Source: Phycisphaera sp.
GTDB taxonomy: Bacteria > Planctomycetota > Phycisphaerae > Phycisphaerales > Phycisphaeraceae
Direction of reading: 5' to 3'
DNA: 64,000 nucleotides
NCBI GenBank assembly: GCA_016125215.1
Contig: WGMF01000035.1
Coordinates: 1 to 64,000 of the forward strand
The position numbers and the translations under genes were made by a program. This document shows, one piece after another, positions 45,563-53,374 of this stretch. The notes under the pieces are model-generated. The model was given only the letters and a program-made list of their open reading frames with translations, searched no databases and was not told the origin of the DNA. How positions within the stretch are numbered: the first letter of the stretch is position 1; each line of letters starts with the position of its first letter.

Positions 45563-46375
45563 CTAGTAACGCACGTCGGGCAACACTCTCCATTCACCCG
45601 ACGACAGGATGTACGACGCGGGTTTATTCCTGCCGGGCACCTTCTTCAAACGTGGGTCATTGGGGTTGACGCCGTAGACCCGGAACCCCGAGCCGTCGGT
45701 CCGGGTGTAGTTCAGGTCCACGGAGCCGTCACCGGGAAGCGATCCCGGAAGCCGGTACCAATTCCTGATCCAGGTGGCATCGTCCGTGAGGATGACCGTC
45801 ATCGGCGCCCCGCTGTGATCGGGGTGCGCCATGTCCGTGTAGGGGTCCCGGCGTTGGAAATGGTCGGTCACGAGGATATCGAACTCATCGCCCTGGAATG
45901 TCATCCGGTCCGACAACCGCTCGAGTTTCTGCTCGCCCTTGCTGAATTGGTAGCCGAAAAAGAACGCCGTGGAGGTATGGATCTGAACGGAGTCAGCGTT
46001 CTTGAAGTCGAAGTTCTGATTGAACGGGCACTGCACGACCTCGTTGATGGGGATGTAGGGCGTGAGGTTCGGACGGTCGTCAAAACTGTAGGCCGGCTCA
46101 CTCGGGTCGGTGTATTTGAGAATGTTGGGCGCGGACCAACCTCTTTCAATAAACGGCATGGCACGTGTCGGCCACATGCCGTTGTGATCCGCGGCCCTCG
46201 TGGTCGCCGCGACAGCGACCATGCGTTGGTTACTCGAACACACCGTCAGCCTTGTACGGTATCGTGCCCCGTTGAGCGCGGGCAACAATACCGCCATCAG
46301 CAACGCGATGATGGCGATCACCACCAGGAGTTCGACCAGCGTAAAGGCCTCGTGCTTGGATTTGATCGGATTCAT
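45563..46375 (-). CDS. Prepilin-type N-terminal methylation protein
   Basis: A 270-aa protein with a type IV pilin-like leader: a short basic start, then FTLVELLVVIAIIALLMAVL directly followed by LPALNGARYRTR. The Phe after Ala is the processing site (prepilin peptidase cut before F). Planctomycetes carry many such proteins with a variable extracellular domain, often inside glycan-degradation loci. The C-terminal domain contains HNGMWPTRAMPF, VILTDDATWIRNWY and DLNYTRTDGSGFRVYG. The role is unknown; surface attachment or a pseudopilus subunit is possible. Confidence 0.85.
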   Translation of the reverse strand: MNPIKSKHEAFTLVELLVVIAIIALLMAVLLPALNGARYRTRLTVCSSNQRMVAVAATTRAADHNGMWPTRAMPFIERGWSAPNILKYTDPSEPAYSFDDRPNLTPYIPINEVVQCPFNQNFDFKNADSVQIHTSTAFFFGYQFSKGEQKLERLSDRMTFQGDEFDILVTDHFQRRDPYTDMAHPDHSGAPMTVILTDDATWIRNWYRLPGSLPGDGSVDLNYTRTDGSGFRVYGVNPNDPRLKKVPGRNKPASYILSSGEWRVLPDVRY

Positions 46376-46431
46376 GGTCGACGTATCCGATGAGATTGGG
46401 TCGATGAAATGGCGTGCCCTTAAATCGAAAC

Positions 46432-46461
46432 GGCGGCGCGGCTTTTATTTCCCGCGCCGCC
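46432..46461 (-). terminator. Hairpin downstream of PEP-CTERM gene A
   Basis: A 10-bp perfect stem (46432-46441 with 46452-46461, GGCGGCGCGG and its complement) encloses a 10-nt A/T-rich loop. On the minus strand it follows the PEP-CTERM gene ending at 46502 and is followed by GTTTCGATTT. The U-tract is weak, so function as terminator is likely but not certain. Confidence 0.6.
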
Positions 46462-46501
46462 GTGGAGGAGGAATCGATTTTCGTCGGCCGGGCCAACCGA
46501 T

Positions 46502-47350
46502 TCAGGCCTTGCGGCGCTTGATCATCAGCAGCCCGCCGAGGCCCAGCAGCGCCAGCGTGGCGGGTTCGGGGATGATACCGGTCACAACGACGCCCCCGAA
46601 ACGGGCCCTGTTGGGATTGGTGGCACTGGTGCTGGAAAAAACGTAGGACCATGTAATCGTGTCGTAATTCTGGGCGTCAGAAAAGTCATACCGGACAACC
46701 TTAGTTGCGTTAACAGGAGTGACACCTGCCAGTACGAGGGCAGCGGGATCGACGGTTGTTTGCCCGCTGCCACTCATCGACAGATCAATGGTCGTTGTCT
46801 CGGCTGACGAGTTGTTCAAGCCGAAGAAAAGATAGACAGAGCCCGAAGAAAGCGATGAGATATTGATGGTGCCTGTCACATTGTAAGGCCGCCCCATGTC
46901 CGTAAAATCGTAGTTGTCGAAGGCGCCGTTAGGCACGCTTGTGGACCAGATTCGCATCTGTGGAGTCGTGGAGGAATTGGTGCCGGTACCAGTTGCTGTA
47001 CCAATGATGCTGCTGCTGCCGCCCACAAGCTCGGTAATCGCCGTGGAACCACCCGTAGTGGTGTAGAAAGCGTAATCGATGATCGGGTTGTTGAAGCTTT
47101 GATCCAGCCCACCCGTATTCAAGCCCTCGTCGCCGTTGGCAACCCCATCACTCAAGCTATACCCTTCATGTCCGGGCGTCACGGAAACGCCGGCAATATT
47201 CGTCGCGCCCCCCGCTCCTTGTGATTCACCGATAGATTGAAGTGAGCCTTGAACTAGTGTCGCGGCCGGTGCCGAGCCGACCATCACGGCGAGTGCGAGA
47301 GCCGCGATCATGGTGGCGACGACGTGTGTACGTGTCGTGTTGATGGACAT
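46502..47350 (-). CDS. PEP-CTERM surface protein A
   Basis: A 282-aa protein with a signal peptide (VVATMIAALALAVMVGSAPA) and the C-terminal PEP-CTERM anchor (IPEPATLALLGLGGLLMIKR, then basic residues). The anchor is recognised and cut by an exosortase, leaving the protein on the outer surface or in an exopolysaccharide matrix. The interior is a Gly/Ser/Thr-rich beta fold (ITELVGGSSSIIGTATGTG) without a recognised domain. The ATG at 47350 has a near-perfect AGGAGG eight bases upstream; an upstream in-frame ATG at 47392 would add the 14-residue leader beginning MSEIIVNPQRR. It is copy A of a duplicated module. Confidence 0.87.
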   Translation of the reverse strand: MSINTTRTHVVATMIAALALAVMVGSAPAATLVQGSLQSIGESQGAGGATNIAGVSVTPGHEGYSLSDGVANGDEGLNTGGLDQSFNNPIIDYAFYTTTGGSTAITELVGGSSSIIGTATGTGTNSSTTPQMRIWSTSVPNGAFDNYDFTDMGRPYNVTGTINISSLSSGSVYLFFGLNNSSAETTTIDLSMSGSGQTTVDPAALVLAGVTPVNATKVVRYDFSDAQNYDTITWSYVFSSTSATNPNRARFGGVVVTGIIPEPATLALLGLGGLLMIKRRKA

Positions 47351-47682
47351 TCTTTTGATCCTCCTTTGGGGGTTGACAATGATTTCTGACATGTCTGGTC
47401 CTCCGCTGCTTTGGTCGCCAAGGGTGGGTGGGTAGCTCAGGATAGATAAGTAGTGAATGATGCGAGCCGTGTTTCGGACCTCCCTGTTGAGTGGGATTTA
47501 TACGCGTCTTTTCCTTTACCTACCGACGCACGAACTATGCACGAGACAGAATTGATGACATTTCCAAGGTTACCTAAGGATTTCGCACAGTCAATAGCGT
47601 TTTCCGCAAAGAACATGAAATTAGCGCAAAATAGTGGCAATCTAATCGATATGAACCGCTCAGAACGCATCTTCCTCGCCGC
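47351..47682. promoter_or_regulatory. Divergent promoter region, copy A (duplicate of 48672-49003)
   Basis: This stretch aligns with 48672-49003 almost from end to end. Shared runs include GGTAGCTCAGG, AATGATGCGAGCC, ACATGAAATTAGCGCAAAAT and GGCAATCTAATCGATATG against GGTAATCTAATCGATATG. In copy B the region sits between a PEP-CTERM gene and a XylR-type gene. In copy A the regulator side is only a remnant. Any operator kept in both copies should bind the regulator at 48974. Confidence 0.75.
47615..47682 (+). pseudogene. Truncated 5' end of XylR-type regulator gene
   Basis: ATG codons at 47615 and 47651 start MKLAQNSGNLIDM and MNRSERIFLA. These match MKLAQNGGNLIDM and MPRPKRIFRVA at the start of the regulator at 48974. 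Similarity stops at about 47682 and the sequence passes into the 3' flank of PEP-CTERM gene B (compare GGAGGAATCGATTTTCGTCGG, 20 of which reappear as GGAGGAATTGATTTTTGTCG). The fragment therefore marks the join of a tandem duplication rather than a gene. Confidence 0.75.
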
Positions 47683-47723
47683 TGCGGGGGAGGAATTGAT
47701 TTTTGTCGGCCGGGACAGGCGAT

Positions 47724-48671
47724 TCAGGCCTTGCGGCGCTTGATCATCATCAGGCCACCCAGGCCCAGCAGCGCCAGCGTGGCAGGCTCGGGGATGGGAA
47801 CGATGACAGCGTTCAGACTGCCCGAGGTGAAGTAGCCCTTCTTGCCGTTGCCGAAGTCATAGGCCGTGGCCGGACTGACGTATGCAGTGCTGCCGAAATT
47901 GATCGAGAAGGCACCGTCGATGAGCTTGTAGGTGCCCACGCTGGCGTTCGCCCAGTCCCAGCCGACAAGGTCTAGGAAGGTCAGATTGCCCAAGGTGAGC
48001 GAACCGCCTGTAATCCCGAGGATGCCCGTGCTGCTGACACCGAGGGTCGCGCCTGTGAGGTCGAGGTCGCCACCGGCGCTGATGGTCAGGCCGTTCCCGA
48101 GGCCGCCGTTGGTGGCGGTCTTGCGCCCGATCGTGCCACTGGTACCGACGGTTACCGCGCTGGAAAGCGAGCCGGTGACATAGAGCTTGCCGCCGGTGAC
48201 GGTCGTCGTGCCGGTGTAGGTGTTCGCGCCGGCGAGAACCAGCGTGCCAACGCCAGCTTTGTTCAACCCGTCGTTACCCGCGATCTTCGGGTTGATCGTC
48301 AGCGTCCGGTCGCCCTGTGTCACGTTAATAGTTGGTACTCCTGAGGTGACGTCGAGGGTCAAAACAGATCCCCCGCTGACGCCGACGGTCACGTCGTTGG
48401 ACGAGGTGGTTTTATCGGTAAAGGTGATGTTGCCGATCGTTCGACTGGTATCGAGCGTCACGGTCTTGTCGACAGTGATGTTCACGCCGATAAAGCCAGC
48501 GGTAGAGTCCACACCATCAGCTGGTGGATTCCAAACAGAGGTGCTTGACCAATTGGCCGTGGCCGCGGCAAAAGCGCCCCAATTAGCGCTGGCACCATAC
48601 GACGGCATCGCCGAGAGCGTAACGCCACACACAGCGGCGACGATGATAGTAGCTGTCTTGTTGCTGGACAT
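47724..48671 (-). CDS. PEP-CTERM surface protein B with autotransporter-type repeats
   Basis: A 315-aa protein with signal peptide (IIVAAVCGVTLSAMPSYGAS) and C-terminal PEP-CTERM (IPEPATLALLGLGGLMMIKR). The interior has a passenger-associated repeat, GVGTLVLAGANTYTGTTTV followed by TGGKLYVTGSL, and NWSSTSVWNPPADG near the start, as in beta-helix surface proteins. The ATG at 48671 has GGAGG about eight bases upstream; an upstream in-frame ATG would add a leader beginning MSAIIVNPQRRSK. Its ends match those of protein A closely while its interior does not, making it copy B of the duplicated module. It is divergent from the XylR-type gene. Confidence 0.88.
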   Translation of the reverse strand: MSSNKTATIIVAAVCGVTLSAMPSYGASANWGAFAAATANWSSTSVWNPPADGVDSTAGFIGVNITVDKTVTLDTSRTIGNITFTDKTTSSNDVTVGVSGGSVLTLDVTSGVPTINVTQGDRTLTINPKIAGNDGLNKAGVGTLVLAGANTYTGTTTVTGGKLYVTGSLSSAVTVGTSGTIGRKTATNGGLGNGLTISAGGDLDLTGATLGVSSTGILGITGGSLTLGNLTFLDLVGWDWANASVGTYKLIDGAFSINFGSTAYVSPATAYDFGNGKKGYFTSGSLNAVIVPIPEPATLALLGLGGLMMIKRRKA

Positions 48672-48973
48672 GACTTTTGACCTCCGTTGCGGGTTGACAA
48701 TGATTGCTGACATTTTCTGTCCTCCGTTGCTTTGGTCGCCTCGGGTGGACGGGTAGCTCAGGTTAGATAAGTATTGAATGATGCGAGCCATGTTTCTAAC
48801 CACCCAATTGAGCGGGATTTAAGCGCGTCGTTTTCCATCTTCAACCGACGCGAGATTTTTCAGTGGAACAGAATTTATGACACTTCGCAAAGATATCTAA
48901 GGATTCCGCCCAGTCAACAGCGTTTTACGCAAAGTACATGAAATTAGCGCAAAATGGTGGTAATCTAATCGAT
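48672..48973. promoter_or_regulatory. Divergent promoter region, copy B, between PEP-CTERM B and XylR-type gene
   Basis: About 300 bases serve both genes. It is A/T-richer than the surrounding coding DNA and conserved with 47351-47650. XylR-type regulators usually bind near their own divergent promoter, so an operator here is expected; the conserved TTAGCGCAAAAT and CTAATCGATATG segments next to the regulator start are candidates. No clear consensus promoter hexamers stand out. Confidence 0.6.
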
Positions 48974-50119
48974 ATGCCCCGCCCAAAACGCATCTTCCGC
49001 GTCGCCATGACATCCGACAATGCAGCGGCAAACATGCACAGCACCTTTCTCGGCGTGCTCAGATACAGCGAGCAGGCTGAAAACTGGGTTATGGTGGGGC
49101 AGCTTCAACAACCCATCCAGGCGTTCAAAGAAGTGGACCCGGGGTCTGTTGACGGTGTGGTCGGGTTCTTCCGTGGGCTGCATACGTTCGAGCATTTCAG
49201 GGAGGCGGGTGTCGCTACGGTGAATTTCTCGAACAGCATTGAGAACCTGGACATGCCACGCGTGGGCAACGATGACGAGGAGATCGGTCGTCTCGCGGCC
49301 CGGCACCTTCTGGAGCGTGGCTTTACGCAGTTCGGTTTTCTCGGTGACGACTTCCACTGGTACTCACGCCGGCGACTGGCGGGGTTCAGAGAAGTGATCG
49401 AAGAAGATTCTCGCCTGGGGCGTCAGGTCCATGTCATCAGCGTGAGCGGTCAGGGCGATATCGAACAACTGAGCCGGTGGCTCGGGCCGTTGCCCAAGCC
49501 CGTCGGCGTCATGGCGATCAACGACTGGCGGGCGATTACTCTCATTCAGTCTGCGCAACAACTGGGGCTGCGTGTGCCCGAGGACTTGGCGGTCGTGGGG
49601 GTCGACAACAACCCGTGGTTGACGCAACTGTCCTCTCCGAAACTCACCAGCATCGAGCCCGATTGGGAACGGGTCGGGTTCGAAGCTGCACGTATGCTCG
49701 ACGAACTCCTGCGGGGCGAAACCCCCGCCCCCAGTCCGTGGATCAAACCACTGGGCATGACGCAACGTGGGAGCACGGACATCCTGATCGCCGAAGACCC
49801 GGTGGTGGGTCGATCGATGGCGTACATCCAAAAAAACTACGCCAGGCCGATCACGGTAGAGCACTTGCTGGACGAGGTCGGGGTCTCTCGGCGAAAATTG
49901 GAATCACGATTGAAGGATGCGTTGGGAGTCACGCCGCACCAAGCGATCTGCCGGGCGCGGGTCGAGCGTGCCAAAGAAATGCTCGTGCAGACCGACTCGC
50001 CGATGGAACCTATCGCACGGAAGTGCGGGTTCGGCTCTTCCAACCAACTGCAGATCGTGTTCAAACGTCTGACCGGCATGACCCCGGGCCAGTACCGCCA
50101 GCGTTTCGGCAGTCGTTGA
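48974..50119 (+). CDS. XylR-type sugar-responsive regulator (LacI-like sensor, AraC output)
   Basis: A 381-aa protein with a periplasmic-binding-protein-like sensor (about 1-265) in the LacI/GalR style: RIFRVAMTSDNAAANMHSTF, GNDDEEIGRLAARHLLERGF, VGVMAINDWRAI and PEDLAVVGVDNNPW. The AraC helix-turn-helix pair (about 280-380) follows: ITVEHLLDEVGVSRRKLESR and PIARKCGFGSSNQLQIVFKR. XylR-family proteins bind a sugar and switch catabolic promoters. I used ATG 48974; an in-frame ATG at 48938 would add 12 residues. The gene faces the PEP-CTERM pair and probably controls it and perhaps the whole island. Confidence 0.9.
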   Translation: MPRPKRIFRVAMTSDNAAANMHSTFLGVLRYSEQAENWVMVGQLQQPIQAFKEVDPGSVDGVVGFFRGLHTFEHFREAGVATVNFSNSIENLDMPRVGNDDEEIGRLAARHLLERGFTQFGFLGDDFHWYSRRRLAGFREVIEEDSRLGRQVHVISVSGQGDIEQLSRWLGPLPKPVGVMAINDWRAITLIQSAQQLGLRVPEDLAVVGVDNNPWLTQLSSPKLTSIEPDWERVGFEAARMLDELLRGETPAPSPWIKPLGMTQRGSTDILIAEDPVVGRSMAYIQKNYARPITVEHLLDEVGVSRRKLESRLKDALGVTPHQAICRARVERAKEMLVQTDSPMEPIARKCGFGSSNQLQIVFKRLTGMTPGQYRQRFGSR

Positions 50120-50261
50120 ACCTTGCGCCGCGTCCAGATATCTGTGTCGCGACGGTCTGCGGGTACCGGATGTGTTTGCCCGAGTTGGCGTAGTCGAGGC
50201 CGGCGTATGGTTACGGTCATCGGCACACGCCGCCGGTGTGCGGTCCGGGGACCGCACCAAA

Positions 50262-50287
50262 ATAAAAACCCCGCGTGTTGTGCGGGG
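50262..50287 (-). terminator. Rho-independent terminator of the PhyH gene
   Basis: On the minus strand CCCCGC (50287-50282), a 7-nt loop and GCGGGG (50074-equivalent at 50274-50269) are followed by TTTTTATTTT. A second 9-bp hairpin (50238-50246 with 50249-50257) lies just beyond and may serve the regulator gene from the other side. Confidence 0.82.
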
Positions 50288-50320
50288 CTGGACGGGGTTT
50301 GAATTCAACGGGCCGGGGTT

Positions 50321-51136
50321 TCATGCGTAGGCCAGCGATGGGGCATCGACCTGATAGACCATCGGGTAGACCTTGTCGTCGTGGAGACGGTCGCCCTCTT
50401 TGACGGGGACCGAGGGCAGGACGATGTGGTTGCCTTTCTCGAAGAATCGCGTGCGGTCGCTCATGAAGTGCAGCGCGATGGCGCGGCGGGGTCGGCCGCT
50501 CTTGTTGGCGTGCGAACCGTGCCATGTGAGGGAGTGGTGGAAGTGGACGTGGCCCATCTTGACCGGGCAGAGCCTGCGCTGGACCGGGTGCTTGTTGAAC
50601 TCGGTGGGCAGCTCGTCGTAGTTCTTGAGGGTGTTGAGGAACGCCTGCTGTTCACCCCACATGTGGCTCATGGGGACCATGCTCATGCAGCCGTTGGACT
50701 CGTCGACGTCGTCGAGGGCGATCCACGCGCTGACCTGCTCGTGCTTGGGCATGAGGTTGCCCCAGAGCGGCGAGTCCTGGTGCCACATGTTCACACCGCC
50801 CTTGGCTGCGGGTTTGTATTGGATCTGGTCGTGCCAGATACGCAGGTGGCGGGCACGCAGGAGCTGGGCAATCTCCTCGACGATGACGGGGTGACGGATG
50901 AGCTTCTCGAATGCGGCGCTGGCCTGCCAGATGTTGACGATCTGCCAGACGGGGGCGTCGTTGTTGCCGCTGAGGTTGGCAATCCGGATGGGCTGAGGGA
51001 TATCGGTGCGTTCGCGCTCGTCGATGACACGCATCACCTCGCCCTGAAGCTCTTTGACTTCGTCATCTTCAAGCACCTTCGAGCCGAGCAGGAAGCCGTC
51101 GTGCTCGAACTGTTCAACCTGTTCCTGGGTCAGCAT
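50321..51136 (-). CDS. Phytanoyl-CoA dioxygenase (PhyH) family oxygenase
   Basis: A 271-aa Fe(II)/2-oxoglutarate dioxygenase. Iron ligands are H119 and D121 in MWHQDSPLW and the distal H206 in LTWHGSHANKSG; RPRRAIALHF carries the Arg that binds 2-oxoglutarate. Typical PhyH N-terminus: VEQFEHDGFLLGSKVLEDDE. Such enzymes hydroxylate diverse small molecules, including compatible solutes and lipids; the substrate is not evident. The gene is next to an AraC-type regulator on the same strand (gap 126 nt) and ends at a good terminator. ATG 51136 has GGAG upstream. Confidence 0.88.
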   Translation of the reverse strand: MLTQEQVEQFEHDGFLLGSKVLEDDEVKELQGEVMRVIDERERTDIPQPIRIANLSGNNDAPVWQIVNIWQASAAFEKLIRHPVIVEEIAQLLRARHLRIWHDQIQYKPAAKGGVNMWHQDSPLWGNLMPKHEQVSAWIALDDVDESNGCMSMVPMSHMWGEQQAFLNTLKNYDELPTEFNKHPVQRRLCPVKMGHVHFHHSLTWHGSHANKSGRPRRAIALHFMSDRTRFFEKGNHIVLPSVPVKEGDRLHDDKVYPMVYQVDAPSLAYA

Positions 51137-51262
51137 GAATAATCTCCATTGGGGTTGTCAAAAGCCTACCCCCGTTTTGATCCAAGACAATGGCTAAAGC
51201 AATCAAACGATGTCTAAAACACTCACCCCCCCGGAGGTTGTGACAGCAATATCCCCCCACCG

Positions 51263-52192
51263 CTATTTGAGACGACCGGCAAGAAGCGCTTCACGGTAGG
51301 CCGAGGGCGGCAGGCCGTCGTGTCGGGAGAAGACCTTCGAGAAGTGGTAAGGGTCTTTGAACCCGCACGCCAGGGCGACCTGCTTGATCGAGAGATTTTC
51401 ATCCGCCAGGAGTCTGCGCGAGGCTTCGAGGCGCAGGCGTTGGAAGTAACGCATCGGTGAGCAGCCGGCCCAGGATGTGAAGAGGCGGTTGAAGTGGCTG
51501 ACACTCAAACCGGCGTGGTCGGCCAATTCCTCGACCGTCACGCTGTGCATCAGCCGGGTCCGCATGAAGGCGACCACCCGTTCGAGGTCGATCGCGTGCC
51601 TGTCCGTTTGCGTGCGTGAGGACTGCACCGAGCTGTTCATACGGACCAGTTCCAACAGCACCCCAGAGAGGGACAATGAAGCCTCCATCGACGACCAGGG
51701 GTGCTTTCCGTTGTGCGCCTCGACCACGCGCATCAAGCCATGCACCGCGGGGTGGTGGGCGTTCAAAGTAATGCGTTCCGAGATGGCCAAACCCTGTGTG
51801 AAGCGCACCTGGTATGGCCTTCGACGGTACGGGTCTTGCGTGTACGCGGGCAGGCCGGGCGCAAAATCGAAATGGACCGCGACGTGGTCGCAGGGCAAGT
51901 CGGCCACCAGGCTCAAGGCGTGGGGTTCGTAGGGCTGGAGGAATAAAAGGTCCGAGGCTTTAAGCTCGACGGTGTGGTCCACGAACTCGACAACAACCCG
52001 GCCCGAGAGGACCAGGACCAGCTCGTGGTCGAAGATGATCCGCTGGGGCATGTCGCGTTTGATCGTGCTCCGGTGCGCGATGCGGATAACGGGCTTGATC
52101 GCGTCGAGGTCGACGGTGAACGCCCTGAACGAGGCGGGCCTCTTGTGTGGGCCGGGCTGTTGGACTTTCTCAATCAGCGTCTTGCCGGGCAT
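51263..52192 (-). CDS. AraC-family transcriptional regulator
   Basis: A 309-aa protein with a cupin-like sensor (about 25-130: IIFDHELVLVLSGRVVVEFV, SDLLFLQPYEPHALSLVADL) and two C-terminal helix-turn-helix motifs (VTVEELADHAGLSVSHFNRL, IKQVALACGFKDPYHFSKVF). These are typical sugar- or metabolite-responsive activators. The ATG at 52192 gives the N-terminus MPGKTLIEKV, and GGAGG lies 13 nt upstream; the frame stays open to 52312. It is divergent from the D-2-hydroxyacid dehydrogenase (98 nt) and upstream of the PhyH gene, so it may control either or both. Confidence 0.88.
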   Translation of the reverse strand: MPGKTLIEKVQQPGPHKRPASFRAFTVDLDAIKPVIRIAHRSTIKRDMPQRIIFDHELVLVLSGRVVVEFVDHTVELKASDLLFLQPYEPHALSLVADLPCDHVAVHFDFAPGLPAYTQDPYRRRPYQVRFTQGLAISERITLNAHHPAVHGLMRVVEAHNGKHPWSSMEASLSLSGVLLELVRMNSSVQSSRTQTDRHAIDLERVVAFMRTRLMHSVTVEELADHAGLSVSHFNRLFTSWAGCSPMRYFQRLRLEASRRLLADENLSIKQVALACGFKDPYHFSKVFSRHDGLPPSAYREALLAGRLK

Positions 52193-52290
52193 GCGGGCAT
52201 GATACCTCCACCGGCTGGACCGGCCCATCAAATGGGCTAAGATCAGGGCCTTCTTTCCACCGGACGCACACGATAACCCCCTCACGCGAA

Positions 52291-53274
52291 ATGCCCGACA
52301 AACCCCACGCAATCTACTGGCTTGGCGCCTCGCAGCTCCAGGCGATCTACGGCCCGGAGGAGCAGCGCGACATCGCTGAGCTCACGCACGTCCTCGCGGA
52401 CACGGGCACCCCGCCCGAACAACTCGACGGTGTCGAACTGGTCTTCAGCGGCTGGGGCGCGCCGAAATTCGACGAGGCCCTGCTCAAGCGGATGCCCAAA
52501 CTCAAGGCGGTCTTCTACGGCGCGGGTTCGGTCAAGAAGCTCGTCTCCGACGCGATGTGGGACCGGGGCGTACGCATCACCAGCGCCTACAGCATGAACG
52601 CCGTGCCCGTTTCCGAATACACGCTGGGCACCATCCTGCTCTCGCTCAAACACTTCTGGAGGATGTCGAAGCAGGCCCACCTCAAAGATCGGTTCAAGGA
52701 CCGCAACCGCATTCAGGGCGGCTACCGGAGCGTGGTCGGGCTGATCTCGCTCGGGCAGATCGGTCGGCGGGTGTGCCGATTGCTCGCGGGCTTTGACATG
52801 AAGGTCATCGCATACGACCCGTTCATTCTGCCCGACGATGCCGGCGCGCTGGGCGTGGAACTGCGAACACTCGAAGAGGTCTTCGCCGAGTCCGATGTCG
52901 TGTCGCTGCACACGCCCTGGCTCAAGGAGACCGAGGGCATGGTGACAGGACAGCATTTTGCCTCGATGAAGCCCTATGCGACATTCATCAACACCTCTCG
53001 CGGCGCGGTCGTACGCGAAAACGAACTGATCGAAGTGGCCCGACAGCGTCCGGACCTCCAATTCATCCTCGACGTGACCTACCCAGAACCGCCGGTGCCG
53101 GGGTCGCCGCTCGTTGATCTGCCCAACGTGCTCCTCACCCCGCACATCGCCGGGGCGATCAACGGCGAGTGCCGACGCATGGGACGGTTCATGGTCGACG
53201 AACTCAAACGCTACCTCGCGGGCCAGACGATGCAGAGCGAGATCACGCGCGAACGCGCCGCGATCCTGGCGTGA
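52291..53274 (+). CDS. D-2-hydroxyacid dehydrogenase
   Basis: A 327-aa NAD(P)-dependent dehydrogenase. The Rossmann motif reads GLISLGQIGRRV, with Ser in place of the first Gly of GxGxxG. Catalytic residues are the Arg in INTSRGAVV, the Glu in VTYPEPP and the His in LLTPHIAGA. Family members reduce 2-keto acids or oxidise D-2-hydroxyacids; the substrate here is unknown, and the N-terminal half is divergent. I chose ATG 52291 (MPDKPHAIYWLG); the frame is open from 52147 through the regulator's 5' end. It ends at a strong bidirectional terminator. Confidence 0.85.
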   Translation: MPDKPHAIYWLGASQLQAIYGPEEQRDIAELTHVLADTGTPPEQLDGVELVFSGWGAPKFDEALLKRMPKLKAVFYGAGSVKKLVSDAMWDRGVRITSAYSMNAVPVSEYTLGTILLSLKHFWRMSKQAHLKDRFKDRNRIQGGYRSVVGLISLGQIGRRVCRLLAGFDMKVIAYDPFILPDDAGALGVELRTLEEVFAESDVVSLHTPWLKETEGMVTGQHFASMKPYATFINTSRGAVVRENELIEVARQRPDLQFILDVTYPEPPVPGSPLVDLPNVLLTPHIAGAINGECRRMGRFMVDELKRYLAGQTMQSEITRERAAILA

Positions 53275-53312
53275 ACGTGCATCGCATACATGCCATATCA
53301 CGCAATAAAAAA

Positions 53313-53331
53313 CCGGCGATGCCATCGCCGG
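53313..53331. terminator. Bidirectional rho-independent terminator
   Basis: An 8-bp stem CCGGCGAT/ATCGCCGG with loop GCC is preceded by AATAAAAAA and followed by CTTTATGAA. It lies between two convergent genes, the dehydrogenase and korB; the A-run makes a U-tract on the minus strand. Confidence 0.88.
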
Positions 53332-53374
53332 CTTTATGAAGAGTGCCAAACAAAACAACTTCCGGGGATCGGGG

